DNA of 64,000 nucleotides, taken from positions 3,716,501 through 3,780,500 of the forward strand of contig JAUPFP010000019.1 in NCBI GenBank assembly GCA_036925085.1, read 5' to 3'. A program made the position numbers and the translations under genes. The stretch is from Brachycybe producta. Taxonomy: Eukaryota; Arthropoda; Diplopoda; Playtdesmida; Andrognathidae. Each line of letters opens with the position of its first letter. Position 1 is the first letter of the stretch. The notes under the pieces are model-generated. The model saw nothing but the letters and a program-made list of their open reading frames with translations. It did no database searches and was not told the origin of the DNA. Shown piece after piece: positions 1 to 9,572 of this stretch.

Positions 1-765
1 ACTTGTCGGAAGGAACTCTACCGCAAAATACGGCGAATTTACGGACAAAAGTCCGCAAAACACCGACAATTAACGGTAGAACCGTAAACTACCGCAGTTT
101 CATGGACAAAAGTCCGTGTCCCACGGTCAGATTTACGGTGGAGTTCTACCGTTTTCGACCGGTGATATACGGACAACCGTCCGTTATTCACCGTCTATTT
201 GTGGTCAAAAGCTCTTTCACCATCCTAGAACAGAGATACACGGACAACGGTCTGTAATCTACCGTCCACCAATGGTGAAACTGCCTTCTTACCGTGTTCG
301 AACGGTGATTCGTGGACAAAAGTCTTTAATTCACCGTCTACTTATGGTAAAACTTGACCGTAACCCGGTTTTACCACGGTATCACGGACAACAGTCCGTG
401 TCCCACGGTGTAACACCGGTAAACCTGGCCGTAGACTGGTTTCCGCCGTAGTTCCACGGACAAAAGTCTGTGCCCTACGGTGTACTTCCTGCCCACCGGA
501 CAAGCTATGGTTAAGTTCCCTTTTTACCGGGTTCTACCGGTCCTGCACGGTAAATCACTGTGCTACCGGTATACTAACGGTAAAAATAACCGTTATCCCG
601 CGTTCGGACAGTCCTGCATGGTCAACCACCGCGCCCACCGTCCTACTTACGGATAACCTAGGGCTTTCCCAGGTGACCACTGCGGTATCACGGACAACCG
701 TCCGTGATACTTACTCTTACCGACTCTTACCGACCGCACAAGAGAGGCTGGTGGTAGCGCTACCC
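1..765 (-). repeat. Family A leader with ~70-nt palindrome array
   Basis: This is the untranslated leader of a minus-strand Ty3/gypsy element (family A) that continues beyond the left edge. It contains a degenerate tandem array in which each unit carries a palindrome of the type CACGGACAAAAGTCCGTG, a 7-bp stem with an AAAA or AACC-like loop. Copies start near 41, 101, 168, 238, 311, 383, 455 and 689, so the spacing is 60-73 nt for the first seven. Short CCACGGT / ACCGGT motifs lie between them. The same palindromes recur in the leaders at 19870-20310, 23160-23640 and 24640-24960. Short open frames here come from the repeats and I do not treat them as genes. Confidence 0.7.
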
Positions 766-778
766 GGCGCCTCCACCA
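766..778 (-). other. Family A primer-binding site (tRNA-Thr-like)
   Basis: Read on the minus strand this is TGGTGGAGGCGCC, two bases inside the LTR edge. Other copies read TGGTGGAGGCACC (59721-59733) or TGGAGGCACC (24612-24621). TGGAGGCACC is the complement of GGTGCCTCCA, the 3' end I recall for eukaryotic tRNA-Thr(AGT), so tRNA-Thr is the likely primer. This copy differs at one base. Confidence 0.55.
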
Positions 779-780
779 AT

Positions 781-1617
781 TGTAACAACCCGACGGGTCG
801 CTACAATGACCTACGGTAAATTTCGCTTTACTTACCGCCGCTCGACCTCCTTGGGACAGGTCGAAGCGCTGACCAGCCCTCCTCTTGCACCCGTCCGTGC
901 CCACGGGTAGAGCCGCGTAGAGGTCGACTCCCACGCCGCAAGTCGACGGAAGAAAGACCGCCGAACAAGACGAGGAGTCCACAGTAGATTCCCGATGAAT
1001 CCTACCGTGGAACCGCGCGCGAAGAACCGGCCGACATGCCAGAAAACATGACGAACAGGACGTTGTTGGTGACGGTGAAACTCCCCCACCGGAACCCCCA
1101 CCCTCTCCGCAGTGACTTCCCCAGTAAATATTGTACAAATAATTAAGAGACACGGACACCAGTGTAGTAGTGAAAATAAACAATATAATTTATTCAAATA
1201 GAATAAATAAAACACTCACTTAATATGATGAATCTCCTGGCTAATAAAGCCAGGAAAAGAGGTTATTGACCTCCACACACAAAGCAATAGATGAAACAAT
1301 CTCCTGGTTACTCCAACCAGGAGATCAGGTGTCACACACCCACTCAGCACCAAAGCATGAGATGAATGGTGGCCATCTTGGCCACCTGATGAAGAGCACT
1401 TAGAAGCACATGCACACAGCATGAATGGTTTCACCACACTGTCCAGATAATAATGGCCGCCGCCATTATATATCACTCCCAGGCTGCTTCACCTGGGGGA
1501 GGACAGTGACCCTTGCTGGCCATTTTGTCATCTACCTGGTAACCAATTTACAGGTGCCTAGCAGTCGACAATGGGATTTTAGTTTTGCACCAAAAGGAGC
1601 AGAACTGGGTCGTCACA
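781..1617 (-). mobile_element. Family A 5' LTR
   Basis: An 837-bp LTR begins TGTAACAACCC and ends GGGTCGTCACA on the plus strand, so on the minus strand it runs TGTGACGACCC to GGGTTGTTACA. A TATATAA box lies near 1455-1470 (minus strand) and an AATAAA-type polyadenylation signal near 1187-1210, giving the U3-R-U5 order expected for minus-strand transcription. The primer-binding site follows at lower coordinates, so this is the 5' LTR of an element whose body lies outside the window. U5 has a hairpin at 979-1010 that is conserved in other copies. Confidence 0.8.
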
Positions 1618-2625
1618 ATGTCTTTATTACAACATTTAAAGCAAATGTCCCTTTAGGGCAAATTGTTTTAGGGCAAGTGTCTATAGGTTATGTGTCTATA
1701 TCTCCTTGGACAGATATGGTGTATACATGTATAAACTGTAGTATAGCTGTATATACATCGAAAGTTATGAGGACGTTTCTTAATCCCCCTGTCTTGCATG
1801 TGCAGAGTGGTTGCTGGAGCAACCAGGTACCCTAATTCTCTTCTTGGGTCATAGGAAGTATTCCTGCCAAATTTGGTTCCTATAGGTGAAAGGGTTTGGG
1901 AATGCATAGGAGACAAACAGGCAGAAAGACAGATAGACAACCCACATCCAAAAATATAGATAAGAAGATACAAGCAGAGATACCCCTCAATCTTCTTGCT
2001 TGAATATGAATTATCCCTACATTTATTTTTATGTATACATAGATATGTAAATGTCACATCCAGGGTTATAGACATTTGCCCTAAAGACACTTGCCCTATG
2101 GACATTTTTTCAAAAGCCATTTGCCCTAAAGGGACAATTGCAGTAATGAAACTTGCCCTAAAGGTGACATTGTTCAGGTCAAATGCCCTTTTAGATAAAT
2201 TTGTCTTTAGGTCAAATGTATTTTAGGTTAATTTTTTTTAGGTCAAATGCCTTTTTAGGTGAATGATACTTGTAGGTCAAATGGCTATTTAGGTCACCCT
2301 TTAGGTCAAATGCTCCTTAGGTCAAATTTCTATTCACTTCAAATGTTTTTTTAGGTAAACTTGGCTTTAAGTAAACCATTCTTTTAGGTCAAATGCCATT
2401 TTAGGTGAAATGCCTATTACATCAAAAACTGTTTTATGTCAAATGCAACTTTAGGTTAAACAATCTAGGTGTAATGCCCCTTATGTCAAATGGCCTTTTA
2501 GGTCAAATGGATATTTAGGTTAAATGACTAGGTCAAATGCTGTTCAGGTCAAATTATTCTTTAGGTCACACTAATATATCACAAATGTGATTTAGGGAAA
2601 ATGAATATAGAGCAAATGTTTAAGG
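1618..2625. repeat. GGGCAAATG / AGGTCAAATG minisatellite
   Basis: This is a degenerate tandem array of ~20-24-nt units around TTTAGGGCAAATGTCCC, drifting into TTTAGGTCAAATGCC. It starts directly at the LTR edge. A non-repeat module (about 1725-2040) interrupts it, and the array resumes at ~2060. A second array with the GGGCAAATG form lies at 39275-39645. No gene is visible. Confidence 0.75.
1725..1960. repeat. Dispersed ~210-bp module, copy 1
   Basis: The module matches 2735-2935 in direct orientation. Shared landmarks are TATGAGGACGT, CTTGCATGTGCAG, CAGGTACCCT and GGAAGTATTCCTGC. It ends with an AATGCATAGGAGACAAACAG-like stretch running into a degenerate (GACAGA)n tail at 1910-1945. Such a tail suits a 3' end produced by a LINE or SINE, but I see no coding sequence. 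Confidence 0.6.
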
Positions 2626-2734
2626 CCGGTGGTTTTAGCATAAGAGGCCCTTATGAAAATTGGTATTAAGAGCATGTATTTTAGGTCAAAGAATGTGTTT
2701 CAGTGCTAGTGCGAAACATGCATATCATGCTTCA

Positions 2735-2935
2735 TGTATATGGTTGTATATATAGAAAGCTATGAGGACGTGTCGTAATCTCGCTGTCTTGCACGTGCAG
2801 GGTGGTTACAAGGTCGCACAGGTACCCTTTTTCCTTTATTGGGTCATTGGAAGTATTCCTGCAAAATTTGGTTCTTATAGGTGGGAATGGTTTGAAAATG
2901 CATAGCCAACAAATTGAAGTCATAAAAAATATTAG
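2735..2935. repeat. Dispersed ~210-bp module, copy 2
   Basis: This is a direct repeat of the module at 1725-1960, about 1 kb away and diverged by substitutions and small indels. It lacks the (GACAGA)n tail. The AT-rich stretch that follows (2936-3403) shows no gene, only poly-T/A runs. Confidence 0.6.
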
Positions 2936-3411
2936 TAAACAATGCAGACTATGTGGCATGACTGTGTGGCCATTGTATTCTACACGCAGTGTTTCAGCAA
3001 CTAGAATACTTGGTGATGATGCTAACATTTTTTTTTTCATATTTTAAAAAATAACTTTTTATATGACAGATCGAGAATGGCGAAAATAGTTTTCCATGAA
3101 ATGTCAGTGGAAAAACCAAAAAACTGGTCATTTTCAAACTGATGTATAGTGTTTATTTTTTAAGATATTGCAACAAACAAACTTAGCTTAATCTTTTATT
3201 ATTCTAGTTTTGGAAACAATTTGAATTTTTTCATAATATTCTTTTTCTAAAAAAATTCCTTTACCAAATGTTTTTGCATAAAATCTTTACAAAAATGACT
3301 ATGGGGCACAGCATAAACCTCTGCAGTGGTGCCTGAAGGGGGAAGCAAAATGGATATCTATAGAACTACTTATGCTAAGTGCAAATTGAGACATTTGACA
3401 CGACACAGCAC

Positions 3412-4096
3412 AGTCAGTGGCGTAGCTATGACTTGGTTGCACCCCCCCCCCCCCCCCGGCCACTTAAAACTTTGCGCCTCTTACCTCCTTCTCCACATAG
3501 CCCTTATACTGGGTGGGGTACTATTTTGATGAACGGCGGAACAGGTCTGAACAACAGTAGGAACAATCGGAAGGTTAGGACAAGTTAGGAAATGAAGCTT
3601 GTTGCAAGGGGACTGGGGGATGTAGCCCCCCATTTTTTAAAGAATTATTAAAACAAATTTGTCCATTGTTCCGACCGTTCTTTCTATTAATCAAATAAGG
3701 GAAGTCGAACAATGGACTAATTTGATTTAATAATTCTTTAAAAACTGGAGGCTGCACCCCAACCACCCTGCAACAAGCTTTAATTTAACTAAACCTAACC
3801 TTTCGACTTTTCCTACTATTTTTCCGACTATTCCTACTGTTGTTCTAACCATTCCTCTGCCGTGCCCATTGATCTCAGTGAACATTTACTGGTGCAAGTA
3901 TGTAGTTTTTAAAAGTAAATATTAAATAAAAGTCGATTTATTTTCGAAATTAACTGAAGAAATTAAGCGAGCGATTCGGAATCACTCAATTTATTGAATT
4001 ATTTTTGAAAATACATAACATTTGGTTTTTTTGCGCCCCAAATCCCCTGTGCCCCCACAGCTGCGGGTCTTGCGGTTGCCTAGCTACGTCCCTCAG
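3412..4096. mobile_element. Nonautonomous hAT-like element with 8-bp TSD
   Basis: The element is flanked by the perfect 8-bp direct repeat CACAGCAC at 3404-3411 and 4097-4104. The ends are imperfect inverted repeats built on CAGTGGCGTAGC (left) and GCTACGTCCCTCAG (right). The interior folds on itself, with arms around 3535-3670 and 3700-3860, and has a C16 run at 3441-3456. There is no transposase frame. An 8-bp duplication and CAG-type ends fit the hAT superfamily, and the size and lack of coding fit a MITE. Confidence 0.8.
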
Positions 4097-4104
4097 CACA
4101 GCAC

Positions 4105-4780
4105 GCTCTTTTGTAACCAAAGAAAATTAATAGGACGGCATAAATTGGTAACATGATGCTACACAGTGCTGCTCATGTCTGTTGACAGACGCATGGCCAA
4201 GATACTGTGGTCGAGACAATTTCTCATGCCCCGTGTGTGACGTGTCATATATTCAGGTCATCCATTTCTACACTTGGGGCTGCATCGATAGTTCACTACT
4301 TGCATCGCAATAATCGAATCACTAAGCTATGCGTGGGGCGTGTTTGTGTCATGGCGCTCCACACGCATCATACGCGTCTCAATTTGCACCTCACCTTAAA
4401 GTAAAACTTTGAAAGTGTGGAATGTTTTTTAGAATGTGCTGGATCCAAACATTTGTACTAATAGGTTTCCCTTTCACAGGCAAGTGGGGGCCGCACGGTT
4501 AAAAGTTATCCTTGGGGGTCTACTTCCTCCATCATTTCCGTTGTCCGGAAGTTGTGGAGGGATGGTGCTTAATGAAAAGAACAGCCTAGAGTTGAAACGA
4601 AATGATGGTGCATACGTTAAGAGCTTAGATCCACGTCCATCTTGTTGTTTTGAGCAGACGACAACGAGACAAATGAGTGTTCTTTTATGGTGTTACTAAA
4701 ACTGCAAGAAATCGCCTCACAATTGCTCAATTAAAATACAGTAAAGTGTAAAATGCAATAAAAAGTATTGTTCTTCACGT
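4105..4780. other. No supported gene; unassigned sequence
   Basis: This is non-repetitive-looking sequence. It holds a splice-acceptor-like tract (CCCTTTCACAG ending at 4479) followed by an open frame to 4699. I do not recognise its translation and find no second exon, so no gene is called. Confidence 0.4.
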
Positions 4781-4927
4781 GCTCGATTTATATAATTTTT
4801 TAAAAAGGTCCTATTTTTAAACAAGGTTCAAAGTCGTTCGTTTTTTAACCCCATGTTAAATCCCATTGGCCCCAAAACCGTCCCACAAACATTTGAAAAA
4901 CTCTCGTTAAAAACGATTTAGAACAAT

Positions 4928-5932
4928 CCCAAGTAGCACATTTCGTATATCCAACGTTGCTCCAACATGTGGTTGCATTGGCAATTGGTCGGCATCGGCA
5001 ATCAACATTGGCCCAATGTCCAACCAACTGTGGTTGGCCAACGGTGTGATTGCCAACGTTGGCCCGACATCGGAAAGCATACCATTGGCAAACCACAGTT
5101 GTTTCAACGTTGCGCCAATGCTGTTTTTCCAACGCTAATGATGTATTCCCAACGTTGGCATGGTGTTGGAAAGCATACTGTTATCCAACCTCCTTAGAAA
5201 TAGAAATGAATTAATTAAAAATAGAAATGAATTTATTAGAAATAAAAATGAATTAATCTCCCCCTCTACACTTTCCAAGCTTTCCAATTTAATATCGTGG
5301 GGTTCTTGGATGGGAATGGTGCAACATATAGTTGACCTTTTATTTTATTTTTAATTAGTTATTGATATGCTAATATTATATTAATACTAAAATATCAATA
5401 AATAATTGATAATTTTCTGAAATGGAACGGAATTTCTATTTCAAACAAAGAAAGGGACAGTTCGTAAGTTTTTATAAAGCCTAATTTAGCAATCTCCAAA
5501 TAAGATGTCATTGTGGCCTAGTGGGTAAGTGACTGGATCTGTACATTGGTGGGCATGGAGATTGGTGATTGGAGATTGGTGCACAAGATCGAATCCCCGC
5601 TGGGTCTAGTAAGTCCTAAATGCTAATGCGTTTAAAGTGTTGAAAAGTGTGTCACTGGCTTTTTATCTAATAAGGGCAGCTTGGACAATTAAGATTCTTA
5701 TTTTTAATTTTTTAGTTTTTAATTAATACTCTTAAAAATAATGACTAATGACATTGCAAACAACTTTTAACCAACGTTAGGCCAACAGACAGAAATGACA
5801 CTTATCCAACTGCATGCCAACGTTGGCTACCGTGGACAAGCCCAACGTTGGACCAACTTTCTCAAACAACGTTGGACCAACAGTACACCAACAAATGAGC
5901 AATGTTGACCCAACTAATTTGTGCTACTTGGG
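4928..5932. mobile_element. TIR element CCCAAGTAGCAC with CCAACGTTGG repeats
   Basis: The ends are exact 12-bp inverted repeats: CCCAAGTAGCAC (4928-4939) and GTGCTACTTGGG (5921-5932). The flanks AGAACAAT and ATAACAAA match at 6 of 8 bases and fit a decayed 8-bp target duplication, supported by the intact satellite units next door. Subterminal regions (about 4950-5170 and 5765-5920) are a degenerate minisatellite of the palindrome CCAACGTTGG. The centre carries other insertions: a fragment at 5215-5345 shared with 38710-38790, and a SINE. There is no transposase. Confidence 0.75.
5440..5715 (+). mobile_element. tRNA-derived SINE, copy 1
   Basis: The sequence contains an RNA polymerase III A-box-like TGGCCTAGTGGG (about 5514-5525) and a B-box-like GATCGAATCC (about 5588-5597). 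A non-tRNA body follows (AAAGTGTTGAAAAGTGTG, AAGGGCAGCTTGG, CAATTAAGATTCT) and then an AT-rich tail. A reverse-complement relative at 11328-11590 shares the 5' segment (GACAGTTCGTAAGTTTTTAT) and the 3' body, which makes it a dispersed family and not a tRNA gene. It sits inside the CCCAAGTAGCAC element. Confidence 0.65.
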
Positions 5933-6521
5933 ATAACAAAATAATTAACACATACATTCATGTATTGGCTTCACGATGTATCCTTTTTATAAATTTTGAA
6001 AAGGTTCTTCTATTTTTTAATAACGTTTAAAATTGTACGTTTTTTAACTCCATGTTAAGTCCCTTAGGACTAAAACACCGTCCATCAAAAGTTAAGAGAA
6101 CTCTCATTAAAAATATTTTAGAGCAATCAGAAAAATTAGCACGTACTTACACATGTTTATTGCCTTCAGGATTATTCCTTTTTCTAAATTTTAAAAGGGC
6201 TTTCTATTTTTAAATAACAATTAAAATCTTACGTTTTTTAACTCCATGTTAAATCCCACAGGACCAAAAAACCTTTACCCAAACATTTGAAGAACTCCCA
6301 TTAAAAATGACTTAGAACAATCACACAAAAATTAGCACATACATTAATCTATTGGCTTCACCATGTTTTCTTTTTATAAGATTAGCACATGAAATTATTT
6401 TTCTATATATTATTATGTAACTTCGAACCGGGAGAAAAAAACGTTAAAACGTTTTTCAATCAACAATGATCACAGCACCTACTTTCGGAGAAATTTTGTA
6501 ATAAGGCTCTTAAGAGAATAT

Positions 6522-7350
6522 ATTGTAACAAACCACCTTCGTTGTGATAGAATTTACCAAAAAGTGGTTGGCTATGCCACTTATTCTATCCTGGTTCGGG
6601 AGGAAGGGAACAAATTAATCCCTTTTCGTTTCCTCACAAGTTCTTCCATGCTAAACTTTTACTGTTAAAATGGATTTTTTAGCTGTCTGCTACCCCTCGG
6701 GCTTTCGCCCGTTAAAAGCTGGTTGATCGTGTTGTTCCTTGAAGTTCCATCTAGAAGTGATGATCCAGATTTACACCTGGGTTGGCAGTTCGAGATGATG
6801 AATTATGAGAGCACTTTTGTTCTTTCCAATAAGCATAAAAATTAGACGTAACAACTTTTTACTCTTCATAACAATTTATTTCCACAGTATACAGAATTTG
6901 GCCACAATTGGGCATAGTTTCATTTTTAGAGTAATCAATTCAGAAAGTGCTTAACAAACATCAAAATATATGGCCTTTTATACCCAAAAAGAGGATACTG
7001 AGAACACTTTCTCAGTATCCCCTGATTGGGTAAAAACGAAAGTAAAAATCAAACTGGCCAATCAACATGATTGACCAGTGGTCACCAAAATATAGAAAAA
7101 ATGACTCACCTGTCATAAAAGCAAACATACAATAGAAAACACAACCCCATTGACTTAATGATACTGCTTATCAGGACGATCTCTTTCTATTAAGGGATGG
7201 GACTGGGATGAAAAAGGACCCGAGACCCATGAAGTGACCCAAGACAGGATATTGGTATCGTCAGCTGATAGAACTAGGTCAACTCTGTACGTTTGTACAG
7301 AGGATTGACAAAGTTTCATGCCAATCCAAAGCAAAAACAAACTATTCAGA
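6522..7350 (-). mobile_element. Probable LTR fragment (family F), minus strand
   Basis: Read on the minus strand, a TATAAAAGG box lies at about 6967-6985, an AATAAA signal near 6868, and the sequence ends at the lower side with TGTAACAAACC near 6522 on the plus strand. This is the U3-R-U5 order of an LTR. The block with GTGGTTGGCTATGCCACTTA is related to 12640-12690 (GTGACTCGCTATGTCACTTA). The upper edge is not defined and no coding body is attached. Confidence 0.4.
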
Positions 7351-7391
7351 AAATATTAAGCGCGCCAAGATCGCTCCTGGTTTTGTTTCAA

Positions 7392-8114
7392 TATTGCAAA
7401 CTTCAAAAAAATTTCGACACTTAGCGTTAGCATCGTTGTTCTATTGAGCCCATAGAACCAATGTTAAGGAACAAATGTTAATTTTTAAAATACACAGTTT
7501 ATTTTTCATATTTAAAATTGTTTAATTTTGATGGTTCAAAGTGTAATGTGCACCTTAATGTTGATTTCGGGATAGAATGACAAAAAATTGATAAGTGCAG
7601 TTATATAATATTTCAAAATCGTAATTTATAACTCGATATTAAACTCTATTGAGTACACCTAAATAAGAAAAAAAACATCAATTAAAATGCTCATAAGAAT
7701 ACTTAAATTTAAAAAAAAAAACAAAAAAATCAGCCTCGGTGGTTTAATTGTGTTTTTTTTTAAAATTATTTTGACGTATTTTTAAGAGCATTTTAATGGA
7801 TGTTTTCTTCTTATTTGGGCGTACTCAATTTAGTTTAACATAAAGAGTTAAATTTTGTCGATTTTGAAAGTTTTTAAAAATATAAAGTCTGTATTTACCA
7901 ATTTGTTGTCATTATATCACTATCAGCGTATATCAACGTATATTAGCTGTGCACATTGGACTTTGAAAAATTAAAATTGGACAACTTTAATTATGAAAAA
8001 TAAACTGTATATTTTAAAAATAAACATTTTTTCTTTAACATCAGTTCTATGGGCTCAATAGAACAACGATGCTAACGCTAAGTGTCGAGTTTTTTCGAAG
8101 TAAGTTTGCGATAT
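7392..8114. mobile_element. Long palindromic (foldback) element
   Basis: The whole ~720 bp is an imperfect inverted repeat. The left arm contains CACTTAGCGTTAGCATCG and TTCTATTGAGCCCATAGAAC (about 7420-7462). The right arm has the reverse complement (about 8045-8090). Pairing continues inward through TATTTTTAAAATAAAC-like and GAGTACACC/GGGCGTACTC segments to a centre near 7730. The outer ends are TATTGCAAACTT and its complement. There is no coding sequence. Confidence 0.75.
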
Positions 8115-8254
8115 AGTCTCTTAACTTATGTAGCACCTTTTCGTTTCAACCCTAGGCTGGAGGCAGTAGACCTAAGGATAACTTTTAACCGTGCGACCCC
8201 CCACTAGCCTGTTCACTTTCCCCACAAATGTATTGTTGCCCATTAGATTACTTT

Positions 8255-8800
8255 TGCTCTATACTACCAAACATAGTAGGTGAGATAGCTGAGAGGTGCA
8301 ATTCCTATATACAAACACAAGACAACACCCAAATCCCCACAACAACACCCAATACTCCACAACAACATTCAAAACTTCACAACATTTTCCAAAACTTCCC
8401 AACATTTTCCAAAACTTTGCAACAAACGTCGCCCGTCGAAGCGACCAAGTCACCCGTCGAAGCGACCACGTCGCCCGTCCAAGCGACCACTTTGTTTTAA
8501 AGGAGCGACCACGTCGTTTTAAAGGAGCGACCACGTCGTTTTAAAGGAGCGACCACGTCGGTTTAAAGGGGGGAGCGTGCATTTGCACACACATGTGTGG
8601 GCACATGCACACTGAATTGAATAATTATCAATAAATATAAATTAAAATTAAAATTAATTATAATTAAAATTAATATGTTGTTGTGTATTGGGTGTTGTCG
8701 TAGGGTATTGGATGTTGTCGTGGAGTATTGGTTGTGGTCGTGTATTTGTACATAAGGATTGCACCTCTCCACCACCATATAGGAAGGTTGCTGTCGGCAC
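8255..8800. mobile_element. Foldback-like element with internal tandem repeats
   Basis: The left arm (about 8275-8370, GAGAGGTGCAATTCC ... CAACACCCAATACTCCACAAC) pairs with the right arm (about 8690-8785). Between the arms are two short tandem arrays and an AT-rich stretch. Short frames through the arrays (Q/T/P-rich) are a product of low complexity. No TSD could be fixed. Confidence 0.6.
8428..8575. repeat. Adjacent 21-bp and 22-bp tandem arrays
   Basis: Three copies of a ~21-bp unit (CCCGTCGAAGCGACCACGTCG, variants) are followed by four copies of a 22-bp unit (TTTTAAAGGAGCGACCACGTCG is its full length). Both share the core GCGACCACGTCG, so the second array probably arose from the first. 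Confidence 0.8.
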
Positions 8801-8814
8801 CTTTGATGTTTGTT

Positions 8815-9234
8815 TCACACCAAAAAATAGCGCCATTTATTAAGAAGGAGTGTTTACACAGCTTGAAACTAGCTGAACTCAATGCAAATTTAAACAAAAA
8901 AGGCTGAATCATTCGATTAAACTTTTTTGTTAGTAACCCACCAGAAGTTTTTATAACTAAAAGTTAATCACTAAGCACTACTTTTTATAATTAAAAACTA
9001 TCCACTAGCATTAAAATAAATTTTCACTTAAGAGTTTTACTTAATCATACATTGAAAAGAAAATATAGGAATTTTTTTTCGAAATTTAAAACCAATATTT
9101 GGTAACAAATTAAATAATTTGACATACTAATGTGCTAAATAAAAACAAATGTGGAAAGTTCATCATCATTAAAAATGAAATATTTATTGCAATTCCTAAT
9201 TTTTTTTTGCTTCAAGTTTAGTAATAAAAGTGTT
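8815..9234. other. AT-rich stretch without features
   Basis: This is AT-rich sequence with homopolymer runs between the foldback element and the Penelope-like element. I see no frame, repeat or signal worth calling. Confidence 0.5.
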
Positions 9235-9318
9235 ATAATAATAATGACGATGAAATAATTTGAAACTTGGTCTATGTTTGTGCAAACAAACGTGCACTTT
9301 AATTACAGTACATGAATT

Positions 9319-9350
9319 GACGTTTCGATGCTATATGGCATCATCATCAG
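9319..9350 (-). ncRNA. Hammerhead-ribozyme-like motif, left arm
   Basis: On the minus strand this reads CTGATGA, a hairpin GATGC-loop-GCATC, then GAAAC and GTC. Those are the conserved boxes of a hammerhead joined by stem II. Penelope-like elements are known to carry hammerhead motifs with very short stem III. Stem I is not convincing by eye, so activity is uncertain. Confidence 0.35.
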
Positions 9351-9572
9351 AAAGATCTAGGTAAAAAAAACAGTAACAATTAACGAATTATAAAAAGAAT
9401 TTATGTAAAAATAAAAAATAAAAAAGTTTTTCATTATACATAATAGGCACACACTTACAAAAAGGACATGAGGTGATCATTTTAAAAACCAAAATGGACG
9501 TTTTGATAGCCACATCATTATGAAGGATTAGTGACTACTGTCTTTATTATTTAAGTTGAGTAAGTTGAGTAG

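Larger units (their letters stand above)
4780..6360. repeat. ~184-bp satellite, three units, interrupted
   Basis: Three diverged head-to-tail units share landmarks including ACGTTTTTTAACTCCATGTTAA, AACATTTGAAGAACTC and TTAGAACAATCA. Unit 1 is split across 4780-4927 and 5933-5985, unit 2 is about 5986-6165 and unit 3 about 6166-6350. Unit 1 is interrupted by the TIR element at 4928-5932, and comparison with units 2 and 3 gives the empty site. No coding sequence. Confidence 0.7.

Noticed and set aside
3..451. Overlapping plus-strand open frames in the leader array
   Set aside because: The element lies on the minus strand, and the frames follow from a repeat whose period is close to a multiple of three.
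1..720. CRISPR-like reading of palindromes at ~70-nt spacing
   Set aside because: The intervals are themselves related repeats, and the array sits in a retrotransposon leader.
4436..4699. Open frame after an acceptor-like tract (CCCTTTCACAG)
   Set aside because: The translation is not recognisable, no partner exon was found, and an acceptor-like tract alone is weak evidence.
5505..5610. Possible tRNA gene (A and B boxes)
   Set aside because: No cloverleaf or acceptor stem could be formed, and the second copy shows it to be a SINE head.
8228..8544. Thr/Gln/Pro-rich frames on both strands
   Set aside because: They come from CAACACCC low-complexity arms and tandem arrays, open on both strands.
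8428..8575. CRISPR-like array
   Set aside because: The units are directly adjacent with no unique spacers, and the setting is eukaryotic.
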